A DNA stretch of 64,000 nt. It comes from an uncultured Christensenella sp. (GTDB lineage: Bacteria > Bacillota > Clostridia > Christensenellales > UBA3700). The translations under genes were made by a program, and so were the position numbers. Below the pieces are notes generated by a model. The model saw only the letters and a list, made by a program, of their open reading frames with translations, did no database searches and was not told the DNA's origin. Positions 16,373 through 23,668 of the stretch are shown piece by piece. The DNA is taken from assembly GCA_910583995.1 (NCBI GenBank), contig CAJTYW010000002.1, positions 1 to 64,000 of the forward strand. The letters are read 5' to 3'. Each line of letters starts with the position of its first letter. Within the stretch, counting starts at the first letter, position 1.

Positions 16373-16440
16373 TTTTGTTTACCCCACTAAATTAATTACC
16401 GGCTGTAGAATCGAACTGCTTGGACCTTTCCGGCTTATTT
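16373..16440 (-). promoter_or_regulatory. Structured, tRNA-like 5' leader of the 134-aa gene (copy 1)
   Basis: The minus strand contains AGGTC, then GTTCGATTC, then TACAGCCGG, closely like the T-arm and acceptor 3' half of a threonine tRNA, but the T-stem is mispaired and there is no 5' half. The same GTTTACCCCACTAAATT block (plus strand, 16377-16393) follows as before the 153-aa gene. Read as a translational leader or a relic of a tRNA end; not a functional tRNA. Confidence 0.45.
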
Positions 16441-16494
16441 AACCTATTAATAAAAAATGTGTACTCCTACTGAATATAAGAGTAACACATTACA

Positions 16495-16510
16495 TTTAAA
16501 AGTAGTATTT
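16495..16510 (+). repeat. Right 16-bp direct repeat (candidate attR)
   Basis: TTTAAAAGTAGTATTT, identical to 3181-3196. It lies just outside the first phage gene and 20 bp before the promoter of the next cellular gene. Confidence 0.45.
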
Positions 16511-16530
16511 ATAAAATAATTATAAAATAA

Positions 16531-16559
16531 TTTACTTTTATTTTTATTTATGGTATATT
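16531..16559 (+). promoter_or_regulatory. Promoter of the metallo-beta-lactamase-fold gene operon
   Basis: TTTACT, 17-bp spacer, TATATT, about 100 bp upstream of the start. Confidence 0.45.
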
Positions 16560-16657
16560 ATTAGTGTATACACAAATTTGGTGCTTAACTTTTAAATTAA
16601 TCACAAAATAAATTTTTCTTAATAAAATATTAGTAGTTTAAATTTTTATGGTAGAGT

Positions 16658-17827
16658 ATGGCAAATAAGAAAAAAGATATCAAAGTAAAAGCCGGTTCTC
16701 AAGGCGTTTCAGTTAAAGTTCGTGGCGGAAAAGCTAAAACAATAAAATATTCTTCGACATTATTTATCGCACTTGCGGTTATTGTGTTGCTTGTTATTGT
16801 GGCAACCTTAGTATTTAGATTTGGTTTTCCCGATTATTGGAATAAATTTATTGCAAACATTATGTCTCCTTCTGGTATTGAAGGTAACCCTAATGGAGAT
16901 TTAGCGGTGCATTTCCTTGATGTTGGGCAAGGCGATTGCATAATTATTCAATTGCCCGACGGCAAAAACGCAATAATAGATGCGGGTGGTAATGATAAAA
17001 ATACCACAACTCAAAAGGCGGAAAAAAGGATTGTCGATAGCATAGACAATCTAAAAATAGATACATTTGATTATATGATCTTATCGCATACCGATGCTGA
17101 CCACGTGGATTATATGGATACGGTTTTGGAAAAATGTGATGTTAAAAACATTTATAGGCCTGCTTTTAATAGTAGAGCTGAGAAAACTGCAGGAATAAAC
17201 CCGAAATATGGCACAATTCCTACAGATACATATAATGATTTTGTGCTTGCTGTGCAAAAAGAAGTAAAAGAAATTGGTGCTAAAGTTGAGCTTAATATAG
17301 GAAAAAAGGAAATAACGGGCGAAGGTTATAGATTTGATATTTACGGAGTAGACGAAGAGTGGTATTTAAAATCAAAAGTCGGTGACGAGACACAGATTGA
17401 TGCAAAAGAGAAAAATAAAGTTTCACCTATGGTATTGTTATCTTACAATTCACAAGAAGATGTAAGAAGAATTATGTTTACTGGCGATAGCGAAGGCAAA
17501 GGCGGTAATAATGGTGAAGAATTATTTATGGAAAAATACGACGATAATATAGATATAGATTTGCTAAAAGTAGGACATCACGGCAGTAGTTCTTCTGCAA
17601 GTGAAGAATTTTTGGAAAGATTAGACCCTGAATACGCTGTAATAAGTGTGGGAACAAATTTTCAACACGGTCACCCTACGCAAGAGTGTTTAGATAGACT
17701 TGCAAACTACACTGACGGTAAATCTCAAAAAGGTATTGAAGTTTATATGACGAAAGATTATGGCGACATAATTTTTAGAGTTAATAAAAAGGGAGATATG
17801 TCATTTAAGACAAGTATACAGATTTAA
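16658..17827 (+). CDS. ComEC-like metallo-beta-lactamase-fold hydrolase, membrane-anchored
   Basis: The 389-aa protein has a basic N-terminus, one membrane segment (about residues 30-53) and an extracytoplasmic beta-lactamase-fold domain. Motifs are FLDVGQGDC, LSHTDADHVD, FTGDSEG and VGHHGSSSSASEEF. These match the hydrolase domain of ComEC/Rec2, in which it is thought to degrade the non-transported DNA strand. The channel domain is absent, so this is a stand-alone version whose substrate is unknown. It abuts the next gene without a gap (TAA then ATG), so the three genes 16658-19083 form an operon. Confidence 0.8.
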   Translation: MANKKKDIKVKAGSQGVSVKVRGGKAKTIKYSSTLFIALAVIVLLVIVATLVFRFGFPDYWNKFIANIMSPSGIEGNPNGDLAVHFLDVGQGDCIIIQLPDGKNAIIDAGGNDKNTTTQKAEKRIVDSIDNLKIDTFDYMILSHTDADHVDYMDTVLEKCDVKNIYRPAFNSRAEKTAGINPKYGTIPTDTYNDFVLAVQKEVKEIGAKVELNIGKKEITGEGYRFDIYGVDEEWYLKSKVGDETQIDAKEKNKVSPMVLLSYNSQEDVRRIMFTGDSEGKGGNNGEELFMEKYDDNIDIDLLKVGHHGSSSSASEEFLERLDPEYAVISVGTNFQHGHPTQECLDRLANYTDGKSQKGIEVYMTKDYGDIIFRVNKKGDMSFKTSIQI

Positions 17828-18247
17828 ATGAAAACAAATGTAGTAATCATAGGCGAAAATGAAAAAGTAAACAAGCAGATTGGGGAACGCCTTGCGGTTT
17901 TTTTAGAGCTGCATTATCTTGATTTTGATGGGTACTGTGATTATGTAAATTTAACCGAAAAGAAACAAGTAATTAAGTGCTTCGGAATGCGTAAGTACAG
18001 CGATTTGCAAAAAGAAACGCTCCCCCAAATGCAAGATTTTTGTGATAGCGTGATAGCTTTTGACGGAAAAATTTCAAGATTGCCTTCCGTTTATAAATTG
18101 CTTAATGATACAGCATTTATAATATGTATATCAAATAAAGATAAAGAAAGATATAGCAAGTATACCGACATTTGGGTTAGATTGGATAAAAAAAATAATA
18201 AAGTGATAATTGATGAAATCATAAGAAAATTAGGAGAGATACAATGA
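17828..18247 (+). CDS. Degenerate shikimate-kinase-like protein lacking the P-loop
   Basis: The 139-aa protein aligns by eye with shikimate kinase along its length. The P-loop position reads GENEKVNKQIGERLA instead of GxxxxGKS/T-x-G-x-x-LA. HYLDFDGY matches F-x-D-x-D, and FDGKISRLP replaces the GGG motif. The end (ERYSKYTDIWVRLD) matches the lid and ADxxVD strand. Loss of the P-loop Lys and the glycine triad means it is unlikely to phosphorylate shikimate; a regulatory or structural role is possible. It overlaps the next gene (ATGA). Confidence 0.5.
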   Translation: MKTNVVIIGENEKVNKQIGERLAVFLELHYLDFDGYCDYVNLTEKKQVIKCFGMRKYSDLQKETLPQMQDFCDSVIAFDGKISRLPSVYKLLNDTAFIICISNKDKERYSKYTDIWVRLDKKNNKVIIDEIIRKLGEIQ

Positions 18248-19083
18248 GTAAATTTGATATTGAATTGGTTGGAAAAGTTGGTTCAATGGCGCTGATAAAT
18301 AAGGAATATAACGATATTAATTACAATGTAATAGCAAGATTATCCAAAGAGTTAAGACCGGGGTATATTTGGGTTACTTCAGGTGCTGCGGAGATTGGAA
18401 GATTGGATTTTATAAAAAGAAATGGGTATGAACTTGAAGGCGATAATTCAGAAGTAAAAACAGATTATTCTTCTCAAGGTCAATCTATATTAATGAGCAA
18501 TTACAGACAATATATGGATAGTAGATATTCTTTAAGACAAATTTTGGTTGAGCATCAACATTTTAACAATGAAGTTAAAAGAGAATATTTGAAAAACCTT
18601 TTGCTACGCTGTCCAAAACAAAATGCAATTCCTATCATAAATTACAATGACCCACTATCTACAGAAGAAATTATTAAAATGGAATTAATTCAGCTTGGTA
18701 ATAGCGAAAATTATGTTCACGGTATAGATAATGACGAAACAGCAAGTCAAATTGCTTGCCTAGTTAAATCAAAAAGATTATTGATTATGACAAGTGTGGA
18801 CGGAATTTACAGCGATGTTAATGATAAAGACTCATTAGTTAAATTTATAAGCGGTGCAAATGTGCAAGAAGTTGTTAGCAATATCGAAGAGTATCAAAAA
18901 GCTTGCCAAGGTGCAAGCAGAAAAGGTGCAGGCGGCGCAAAAGCTAAGCTTGAGTATATCAAAGAGCCAATTATGAATGGTACGCAAGTTATTATCGCAA
19001 ATAGTAAATATAAGTTGAAAGATATTTTAAGCGGCGATGCTCCTAGTACTAAAATCGGTGTTGATTTGGGCGTGAATAAATAA
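18244..19083 (+). CDS. Amino-acid kinase family protein (glutamate-5-kinase-like)
   Basis: The 279-aa protein has the amino-acid kinase fold: VTSGAAEIGR (substrate and phosphate loop), IPIINYNDPLS, GIDNDETASQIA (like the FGDNDTLSA loop of ProB), MTSVDGIYSD and a glycine loop GAGGAKAK near the C-terminus. Glutamate 5-kinase is the nearest family I can name, but the N-terminal G-x-x-x motif is weak (VGKVGSMAL), there is no PUA domain and no proA neighbour. Carbamate- or UMP-kinase-like specificity cannot be excluded. Third gene of the operon; a terminator follows at 19096. Confidence 0.6.
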   Translation: MSKFDIELVGKVGSMALINKEYNDINYNVIARLSKELRPGYIWVTSGAAEIGRLDFIKRNGYELEGDNSEVKTDYSSQGQSILMSNYRQYMDSRYSLRQILVEHQHFNNEVKREYLKNLLLRCPKQNAIPIINYNDPLSTEEIIKMELIQLGNSENYVHGIDNDETASQIACLVKSKRLLIMTSVDGIYSDVNDKDSLVKFISGANVQEVVSNIEEYQKACQGASRKGAGGAKAKLEYIKEPIMNGTQVIIANSKYKLKDILSGDAPSTKIGVDLGVNK

Positions 19084-19095
19084 AACTTAAAAGTG

Positions 19096-19126
19096 AATTT
19101 TAGCAGGCAGCTAAAATTTGCTTTTT
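19096..19126 (+). terminator. Terminator of the 16658-19083 operon
   Basis: AATTTTAGC / GCTAAAATT with a 5-nt loop, then TTTGCTTTTTA. Confidence 0.7.
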
Positions 19127-19299
19127 ATTATCAAACTAATTATCGTTTAATTTAAAAGTATTTGGAAATAAAAGTAATGTAAAGTAAATTTTAATAATAT
19201 TGTGCATTTATTAATTATTATTTAAAATAAAATTAATTATATGATAAGTTATTAAATTATTTATTAAATTAAAGCACTTTAGGTGCAAGAGAGAGATTT

Positions 19300-20214
19300 A
19301 TGGATTTTGATGTTTTGATTATTGGTGGCGGTCCTAGCGGTTTGACTGCAGGAATATACGCATCTCGTGCGGGACTTAATGTAGCTATTGTGGAAAAACA
19401 ATTTGCAGGCGGTCAAATTGCAAATACAGAAAGTGTAGATAATTATCCAGCATTGTTTAATATAAGCGGTGTAGATTTGTCATTAAAAATGCTTGAGCAT
19501 ACAGAAAAGCTAGGCGTAAAAATGATTTATGATACAGTGATTAAAACAAAGCTTTCGGATAATGAAAAAGTTGTGGTTTTGCAAAATCAAGGTGAAGTTA
19601 CCGCAAAAGCTGTCATTTTGTGTGCAGGTGCTACTCCAAGAAAATTAGGCGCTTTAAATGAAGATAAATTTACAGGTCGTGGAGTTTCATATTGTGCTAC
19701 TTGCGACGGAGCTTTTTATAAAGATAAAATAGTAGCAGTTATAGGTGGTGGTAATACTGCTGTTAGTGATTGCCTGTATCTTACAAAATTTGCAAAACAA
19801 GTACATTTGATTCATAGACGCGATAAATTGAGAGCAAGTAAACTTGATACCGAAAAACTAATCAATAGTGGCGTAAATATTCATTATAATCAAGTAGTAA
19901 CAGATATTTTTGGCCAAAATAAAGTTGAAGGCTTAAAATTAAAAAATGTAGTAGATAATTTAGAAAGTGAGCTTTTAATAGACGGAATATTTGTTGCTAT
20001 AGGTCAAATACCAAGCGATATTGCAGCAGAAGTTAATCGCGACGATTATGGATATATTAAATCTGACGAAGATATGAAAACAAATATTGAAGGTGTTTTT
20101 GTTGCAGGCGATGTTAGAGTTAAAAAAGTAAGACAAGTTATTACTGCAGCAAGTGATGGTGCGATTGCAGCTGAAATGGCAAATGAATATATAATTACAA
20201 AATTTAGCAATTGA
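19300..20214 (+). CDS. trxB: Thioredoxin reductase
   Basis: FAD/NADPH flavoprotein that reduces thioredoxin. The 304-aa product has GGGPSGLTAG (FAD site), the redox-active CATCDG (C132 and C135), GGGNTAVSD (NADPH site) and the C-terminal FVAGDVRVK motif. Length and motifs are those of the low-molecular-weight bacterial enzyme. GAGAGAG lies before the start. Monocistronic. NADPH or ferredoxin use cannot be told apart here. Confidence 0.92.
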   Translation: MDFDVLIIGGGPSGLTAGIYASRAGLNVAIVEKQFAGGQIANTESVDNYPALFNISGVDLSLKMLEHTEKLGVKMIYDTVIKTKLSDNEKVVVLQNQGEVTAKAVILCAGATPRKLGALNEDKFTGRGVSYCATCDGAFYKDKIVAVIGGGNTAVSDCLYLTKFAKQVHLIHRRDKLRASKLDTEKLINSGVNIHYNQVVTDIFGQNKVEGLKLKNVVDNLESELLIDGIFVAIGQIPSDIAAEVNRDDYGYIKSDEDMKTNIEGVFVAGDVRVKKVRQVITAASDGAIAAEMANEYIITKFSN

Positions 20215-20331
20215 TATAACTTTTACTGCCAAAAATTTAACGAAAAAAATCATTAAAAAATAGGTGTTTTTATTAGTATTGAAAAGAAAAATTATTTTAC
20301 TTACATTTTACATTAAAAGTGATAAAATTGT

Positions 20332-20360
20332 TTGACAAAAAAAAATTAAAGTGATATTAT
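20332..20360 (+). promoter_or_regulatory. Consensus promoter of the small RNA candidate
   Basis: TTGACA (20332-20337), 17-bp spacer, TATTAT (20355-20360). No protein gene follows on this strand before two terminators. Confidence 0.7.
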
Positions 20361-20366
20361 ATAGAC

Positions 20367-20468
20367 ACGATAAAGGTGCTGCGGTATCTCGTGATAAAAT
20401 AACTCATAATTTTCCCCCTTATCATTGTCGACTTACTTGTAATAACGAGTAAGCCGACAATATTTTTA
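20367..20468 (+). ncRNA. Stand-alone small RNA candidate (about 100 nt)
   Basis: It starts about 7 nt after a consensus promoter and ends in a hairpin (ATTGTCG/CGACAAT plus CTTACT/AGTAAG, 20424-20461) followed by ATTTTTAT. It contains CACGA...TCGTG (20366-20393), a competing GATAAAGG...CCTTATC pairing, and an exposed C-run TTTTCCCCC (20410-20418) that could pair with Shine-Dalgarno sequences. The longest frame is about 8 codons. It lacks the SRP-RNA core and does not match a riboswitch I know. The rest of the 20215-20556 gap is AT-rich spacer. Confidence 0.55.
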
Positions 20469-20472
20469 TAGC

Positions 20473-20520
20473 AAAAGCAATTACACATTTGATATGCCAA
20501 ATGTGTAATTGCTTTTTTAA
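20473..20520. terminator. Strong bidirectional terminator
   Basis: A 19-bp perfect stem (AAAAGCAATTACACATTTG and its complement, 20473-20491 / 20498-20516) with a 6-nt loop, T-rich on the plus strand and A-rich upstream. It separates the small RNA from the convergent glycosidase gene. Confidence 0.8.
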
Positions 20521-20556
20521 ACTAAAATTGAATAATCTTTTAACAGAAAAGTATTA

Positions 20557-22035
20557 TTACTCTTCATTCAGCTTGAATTTAGCAGGATAAGTCGTTTGTT
20601 TTAACATATTTTCCGGAATAATCAAATTGCGGCAATTAGCTGCGATTAAGGATAATAATTTACTTTTTATTTTTTTATTATTTGGTATTGTGCAAATAGA
20701 GAAGTATAGGTCATCTAATATTTTTTTGTGAATTAGTCCTTTTACATTTGATTTTATGCTAAGTGGAAACTCAGGTAATAATTTGTCAAAAGGATTATTC
20801 CAATTATTTTTAGTGTCAGGTGAAATTGATATATAATCACAATTGTTTATGGCACTTAAAAATGGTACGCCACCTAAAATCAAAGTTGTTCCTTTGGTTA
20901 GTTCCCTTATCAAATTTATTGCATCGCTAATAAGCATAGCGCTTGTTTTGCCTTGTAAAGGTACGCTACCTGCCATATACATACAATCGCAATAAATTGC
21001 ATCAAATCCCCAATCGTTGATGATAAGGTCAAATAAATTTTTTAAATACTCAATACTTTCGTTTTTAGTAATATCTAATGAATAGCTGTTGTTCCAAAAA
21101 GGACAAGTTGTAACAGGCTTTTCATTTTGTTTTACAACTAAGTCCTGATATTTTGAAAATGATTTTGAAAGTGGCGATATTGCAAAAGGTGCTATCCATA
21201 AACAAGCTTTTATCCCTTTTGCGTGGATATTGTCAACAATTGACTTTAAGCCTTTTGGAAAGCGCTTGCAATCAATAGAAAACAAGTCATAACCATTTAC
21301 TGAATAACCATCGCCAACAATAAACATTTGATAATCTTTCTGCAATCTGTGGATTTTACTGTTAATTATTTCTTCATTTATTTTGTTTCCATATTCACTA
21401 AAGGTGCTATCGGCTATCAATCTTTTTTGAGCTTTATTATCGTCATTTATTTTATATAGTTCTTTTAGTTTATTAACTGCATTGTCATAATTTTCTTCAA
21501 TCTTTATTAATTTTATAAGGTTAAAATTTTTATTTATCGAACTACCTTTAAAGTCACGGGTAATTTTTAGCACATTGCGTTCAAAATCATAATTAAATTT
21601 TGTAAAAGTGTCTTTTTCGTCTAAACTTGCAAAAAGCAAAATATTATCGCTATTATTTTCTTTTAAGTAACAAAAGCCATAACTGCTACTAACAGTTTTG
21701 TCGTCATTAAAATCGGAGATATATTCTAGTCCCGTACCTTTATAAATGTTTTTAATTATAAAGTTTCCAATTTTACTAGGTTTTTTATTTTCGGATAACT
21801 TATGTGCGGGAATCCAAGTTTGGTACCCGTTAGTGATAAGCGTGGTATATTTTTTATCTATTTTTAAATAAAATTCAATTTTAAAATCTCTAAAATCCTT
21901 GTTTGTCTGCATATTAGCGGAAAGTATATCGCCTGATGTTTCAATATCAATTTTGTAATCATTGTTTTTCAGTTCTGTTGTAAAAACTATATTGTCGCCA
22001 AATATATAAGACATTTTACAATTAATTATTTGCAT
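20557..22035 (-). CDS. GH36/alpha-galactosidase-like glycoside hydrolase
   Basis: The 492-aa product has an N-terminal beta-sandwich-like region (about 1-200) and a TIM-barrel core. GH36-like features: the GDGYSVNGYDLFSIDCKRFP strand-loop, KSIVDNIHAKGIKACLWIAPF, and GFDAIYCDCMYMAG, where the Asp matches the K-x-D nucleophile but the Lys is replaced by Tyr. No signal peptide, so it is cytoplasmic, acting on imported alpha-galactosides or related sugars. It is shorter than typical GH36 enzymes (about 700 aa). AAAGGTG precedes the start. Confidence 0.6.
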   Translation of the reverse strand: MQIINCKMSYIFGDNIVFTTELKNNDYKIDIETSGDILSANMQTNKDFRDFKIEFYLKIDKKYTTLITNGYQTWIPAHKLSENKKPSKIGNFIIKNIYKGTGLEYISDFNDDKTVSSSYGFCYLKENNSDNILLFASLDEKDTFTKFNYDFERNVLKITRDFKGSSINKNFNLIKLIKIEENYDNAVNKLKELYKINDDNKAQKRLIADSTFSEYGNKINEEIINSKIHRLQKDYQMFIVGDGYSVNGYDLFSIDCKRFPKGLKSIVDNIHAKGIKACLWIAPFAISPLSKSFSKYQDLVVKQNEKPVTTCPFWNNSYSLDITKNESIEYLKNLFDLIINDWGFDAIYCDCMYMAGSVPLQGKTSAMLISDAINLIRELTKGTTLILGGVPFLSAINNCDYISISPDTKNNWNNPFDKLLPEFPLSIKSNVKGLIHKKILDDLYFSICTIPNNKKIKSKLLSLIAANCRNLIIPENMLKQTTYPAKFKLNEE

Positions 22036-22111
22036 TTTACACCTTTTATAATTTTATTTAATATAATTTTTGCCAAAATTGATATATTATATAATTTTTT
22101 TTACATTTTTG

Positions 22112-22160
22112 TTGACAACTTTTTATTTTAATGGTATACTAAATTAGTAATCATTACTAA
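22112..22160 (+). promoter_or_regulatory. perR promoter with overlapping Per-box-like operator
   Basis: TTGACA (22112-22117), 17-bp spacer, TATACT (22135-22140), then the inverted repeat TTAGTAATCATTACTAA (22144-22160) at the expected start site. Its form is that of a Fur/PerR box (two 8-bp arms, 1-bp centre). Its position would give autorepression. Confidence 0.75.
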
Positions 22161-22235
22161 GTTTTGTATTTTGTCGGTTTTTGTAAACTGAAAGTTTATA
22201 CATAATCTTTGTAATTTATTATATATGGAGTAGTT

Positions 22236-22616
22236 ATGAATAAGTCTGTACAAAGAGATATTGTTTATGAAGTGCTGAAAAGCACAAAAGAACACCCAAC
22301 TGCGGATACTGTTTATGAAATGGCAAGAGAAATTGCACCTAATATTTCAAAAGGTACTGTATATAGAAATCTAAATCAACTTGTTGACAATGGTATGGCT
22401 ATTAAAGTTCCGGGAATTTTTGAAAAAGATAGGTTTGATGCCGATATTTCAAGACATAGTCATTTAATTTGCGAAAAGTGTGGAGCTGTTATTGATTTTG
22501 ACGATAGTAAATACAAAATCAATATAAAATTGAATGAGAGTAATGGTGCTGTTCCTAAAAGTTTTAGTTTGGTATACTATGGGCTTTGTCCTAAGTGTAG
22601 CGGTGTAAACAAGTAA
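22236..22616 (+). CDS. perR: Fur-family peroxide-stress repressor, PerR-like
   Basis: The 126-aa protein has an N-terminal winged helix (HPTADTVYEMAREI, GTVYRNLNQL) and a C-terminal metal domain with HSHLICEKCG and CPKC, the two CxxC pairs that hold structural zinc. PerR senses hydrogen peroxide by metal-catalysed oxidation of bound histidines and controls rubrerythrin, catalase and similar genes. The rubrerythrin gene next door with a similar operator supports PerR over Fur. GGAG precedes the start. Confidence 0.75.
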   Translation: MNKSVQRDIVYEVLKSTKEHPTADTVYEMAREIAPNISKGTVYRNLNQLVDNGMAIKVPGIFEKDRFDADISRHSHLICEKCGAVIDFDDSKYKINIKLNESNGAVPKSFSLVYYGLCPKCSGVNK

Positions 22617-22734
22617 TTTAATATTGTTATAAAGTGATAAAATTGTGATTTGATAAATATTTGTTTTAATATTTTGTGATTTAAAATGCTTAATTAATTT
22701 TTTTATAATTGACTAAACAAAATTATAAAGGCAA

Positions 22735-22756
22735 TACTAATTGTGAAAATTTAGTA
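22735..22756 (+). promoter_or_regulatory. Per-box-like operator upstream of rubrerythrin
   Basis: TACTAAT...ATTTAGTA inverted repeat, sharing TAGTA/TACTA arms with the perR operator. It lies 40 bp before the rubrerythrin start. Confidence 0.45.
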
Positions 22757-22795
22757 TGCAAAAAATAATAAAATATAATTTAAGGAGATAAATTT

Positions 22796-23341
22796 ATGAA
22801 AAAATTTGTTTGTTCTGTATGTGGTTATGTTCACGAAGGTGATAGTGCACCTAGCAAATGCCCACAATGTGGTGTTCCTGCTGATAAGTTCAATGAAATG
22901 ACAGATGCTGTTATGACTTGGGCTACTGAGCATATCGTTGGTAGTGCTAAAGATTTAGATGCCGCAGTTATCGCTGGTCTAAAAGCTAACTTTGAAGGTG
23001 AATGTACTGAAGTTGGTATGTACCTTGCTATGAGCCGTCAAGCTGATAGAGAAGGTTATCCTGAAATTGCTGAAGCTTATAAGAGATATGCTTTGGAAGA
23101 AGCTGAGCACGCTGCTAAATTTGCAGAACTTTTGGGTAATGTTTTGACAAACAGCACAAAACGTAACCTTGAAATGAGAGCAGAAGCTGAAAACGGAGCT
23201 TGTGCAGGTAAATTCGAACTTGCTAAACTTGCTAAACAACTTGGCTATGATGCTGTACACGATACTGTACACGAAATGGCAAAAGACGAAGCTAGACACG
23301 GTCAAGGTTTCCAAGGTCTTTTGAGCAGATATTTCAAATAG
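22796..23341 (+). CDS. Rubrerythrin with N-terminal rubredoxin-like domain
   Basis: Peroxide-reducing non-haem iron protein of anaerobes. The 181-aa protein carries a rubredoxin-type [10 protein letters not shown]...CPQCGVP at residues 6-31, then a four-helix diiron domain with E/H ligand motifs ([29 protein letters not shown]). The rubredoxin domain is N-terminal, as in the reverse-rubrerythrin type. AAGGAG is close to the ATG. Adjacent to perR and probably in its regulon. Confidence 0.9.
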   Translation: MKKFVCSVCGYVHEGDSAPSKCPQCGVPADKFNEMTDAVMTWATEHIVGSAKDLDAAVIAGLKANFEGECTEVGMYLAMSRQADREGYPEIAEAYKRYALEEAEHAAKFAELLGNVLTNSTKRNLEMRAEAENGACAGKFELAKLAKQLGYDAVHDTVHEMAKDEARHGQGFQGLLSRYFK

Positions 23342-23372
23342 TACAAAAATAAATAGTGCTAAATAGCAAATT

Positions 23373-23401
23373 AGGTGATGGGATATACCATCACCTTTTT
23401 G
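23373..23401 (+). terminator. Terminator of rubrerythrin
   Basis: AGGTGATGG / CCATCACCT, 6-nt loop, TTTTT. Confidence 0.85.
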
Positions 23402-23453
23402 TTTTATATTTAGAGTGTATTTTGGTAGAATGTTTTAACAGTTGATTTGTGAT

Positions 23454-23591
23454 TTAAAAAGCATATTTAACAGCAAATTGCCCTTGACAGACATTGCCAC
23501 ATTTTGTATAATTAATATAACTTATAAATTAATTTTATAATTATAGTTTAAATTTCTGAATAAAAAATGTCAGAACAGATATGCTTTTTAA
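23454..23591. repeat. 13-bp inverted repeats flanking the GH16 promoter
   Basis: TTAAAAAGCATAT (23454-23466) and its exact complement (23579-23591) bracket 112 bp that contain a perfect promoter at 23484-23512. It could be an inverton-type pair, an operator pair or chance. The rest of the 23342-23668 gap is AT-rich with no frame. Confidence 0.4.
23484..23512 (+). promoter_or_regulatory. Perfect consensus promoter of the GH16 lipoprotein gene
   Basis: TTGACA, 17-bp spacer, TATAAT, giving a 5' untranslated region of about 150 nt. Confidence 0.75.
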
Positions 23592-23668
23592 GGACTTGTA
23601 AAATAATTTATTAATTGTGTTGAAGTTTGTTTTTTATTGTATTTTAAATAAAATTTGGGAGAATTATT

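Larger units (their letters stand above)
3181..16510. mobile_element. Inovirus-like (filamentous phage) prophage with IS30-type transposase
   Basis: About 13.3 kb bounded by the direct repeat TTTAAAAGTAGTATTT. The minus-strand block (16371 to 5777) encodes small early-type proteins, large membrane-anchored ectodomain proteins, a multi-pass P-loop ATPase of Zot/pI type and an HUH Rep. An origin-like region, a nuclease and an IS30-family transposase follow. HUH Rep plus Zot-like ATPase plus membrane-anchored structural proteins, with no capsid, terminase or tail genes, is the established hallmark set of inoviruses. DDE transposases including IS30 types are known as inovirus integration enzymes. 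The boundaries and the inclusion of the nuclease and transposase are inference. Confidence 0.65.

Noticed and set aside
16395..16440. tRNA gene (Thr-like) on the minus strand
   Set aside because: Only a T-arm/acceptor-like 3' half is present. There is no D-arm, anticodon arm or paired 5' acceptor strand, and the T-stem has mismatches.
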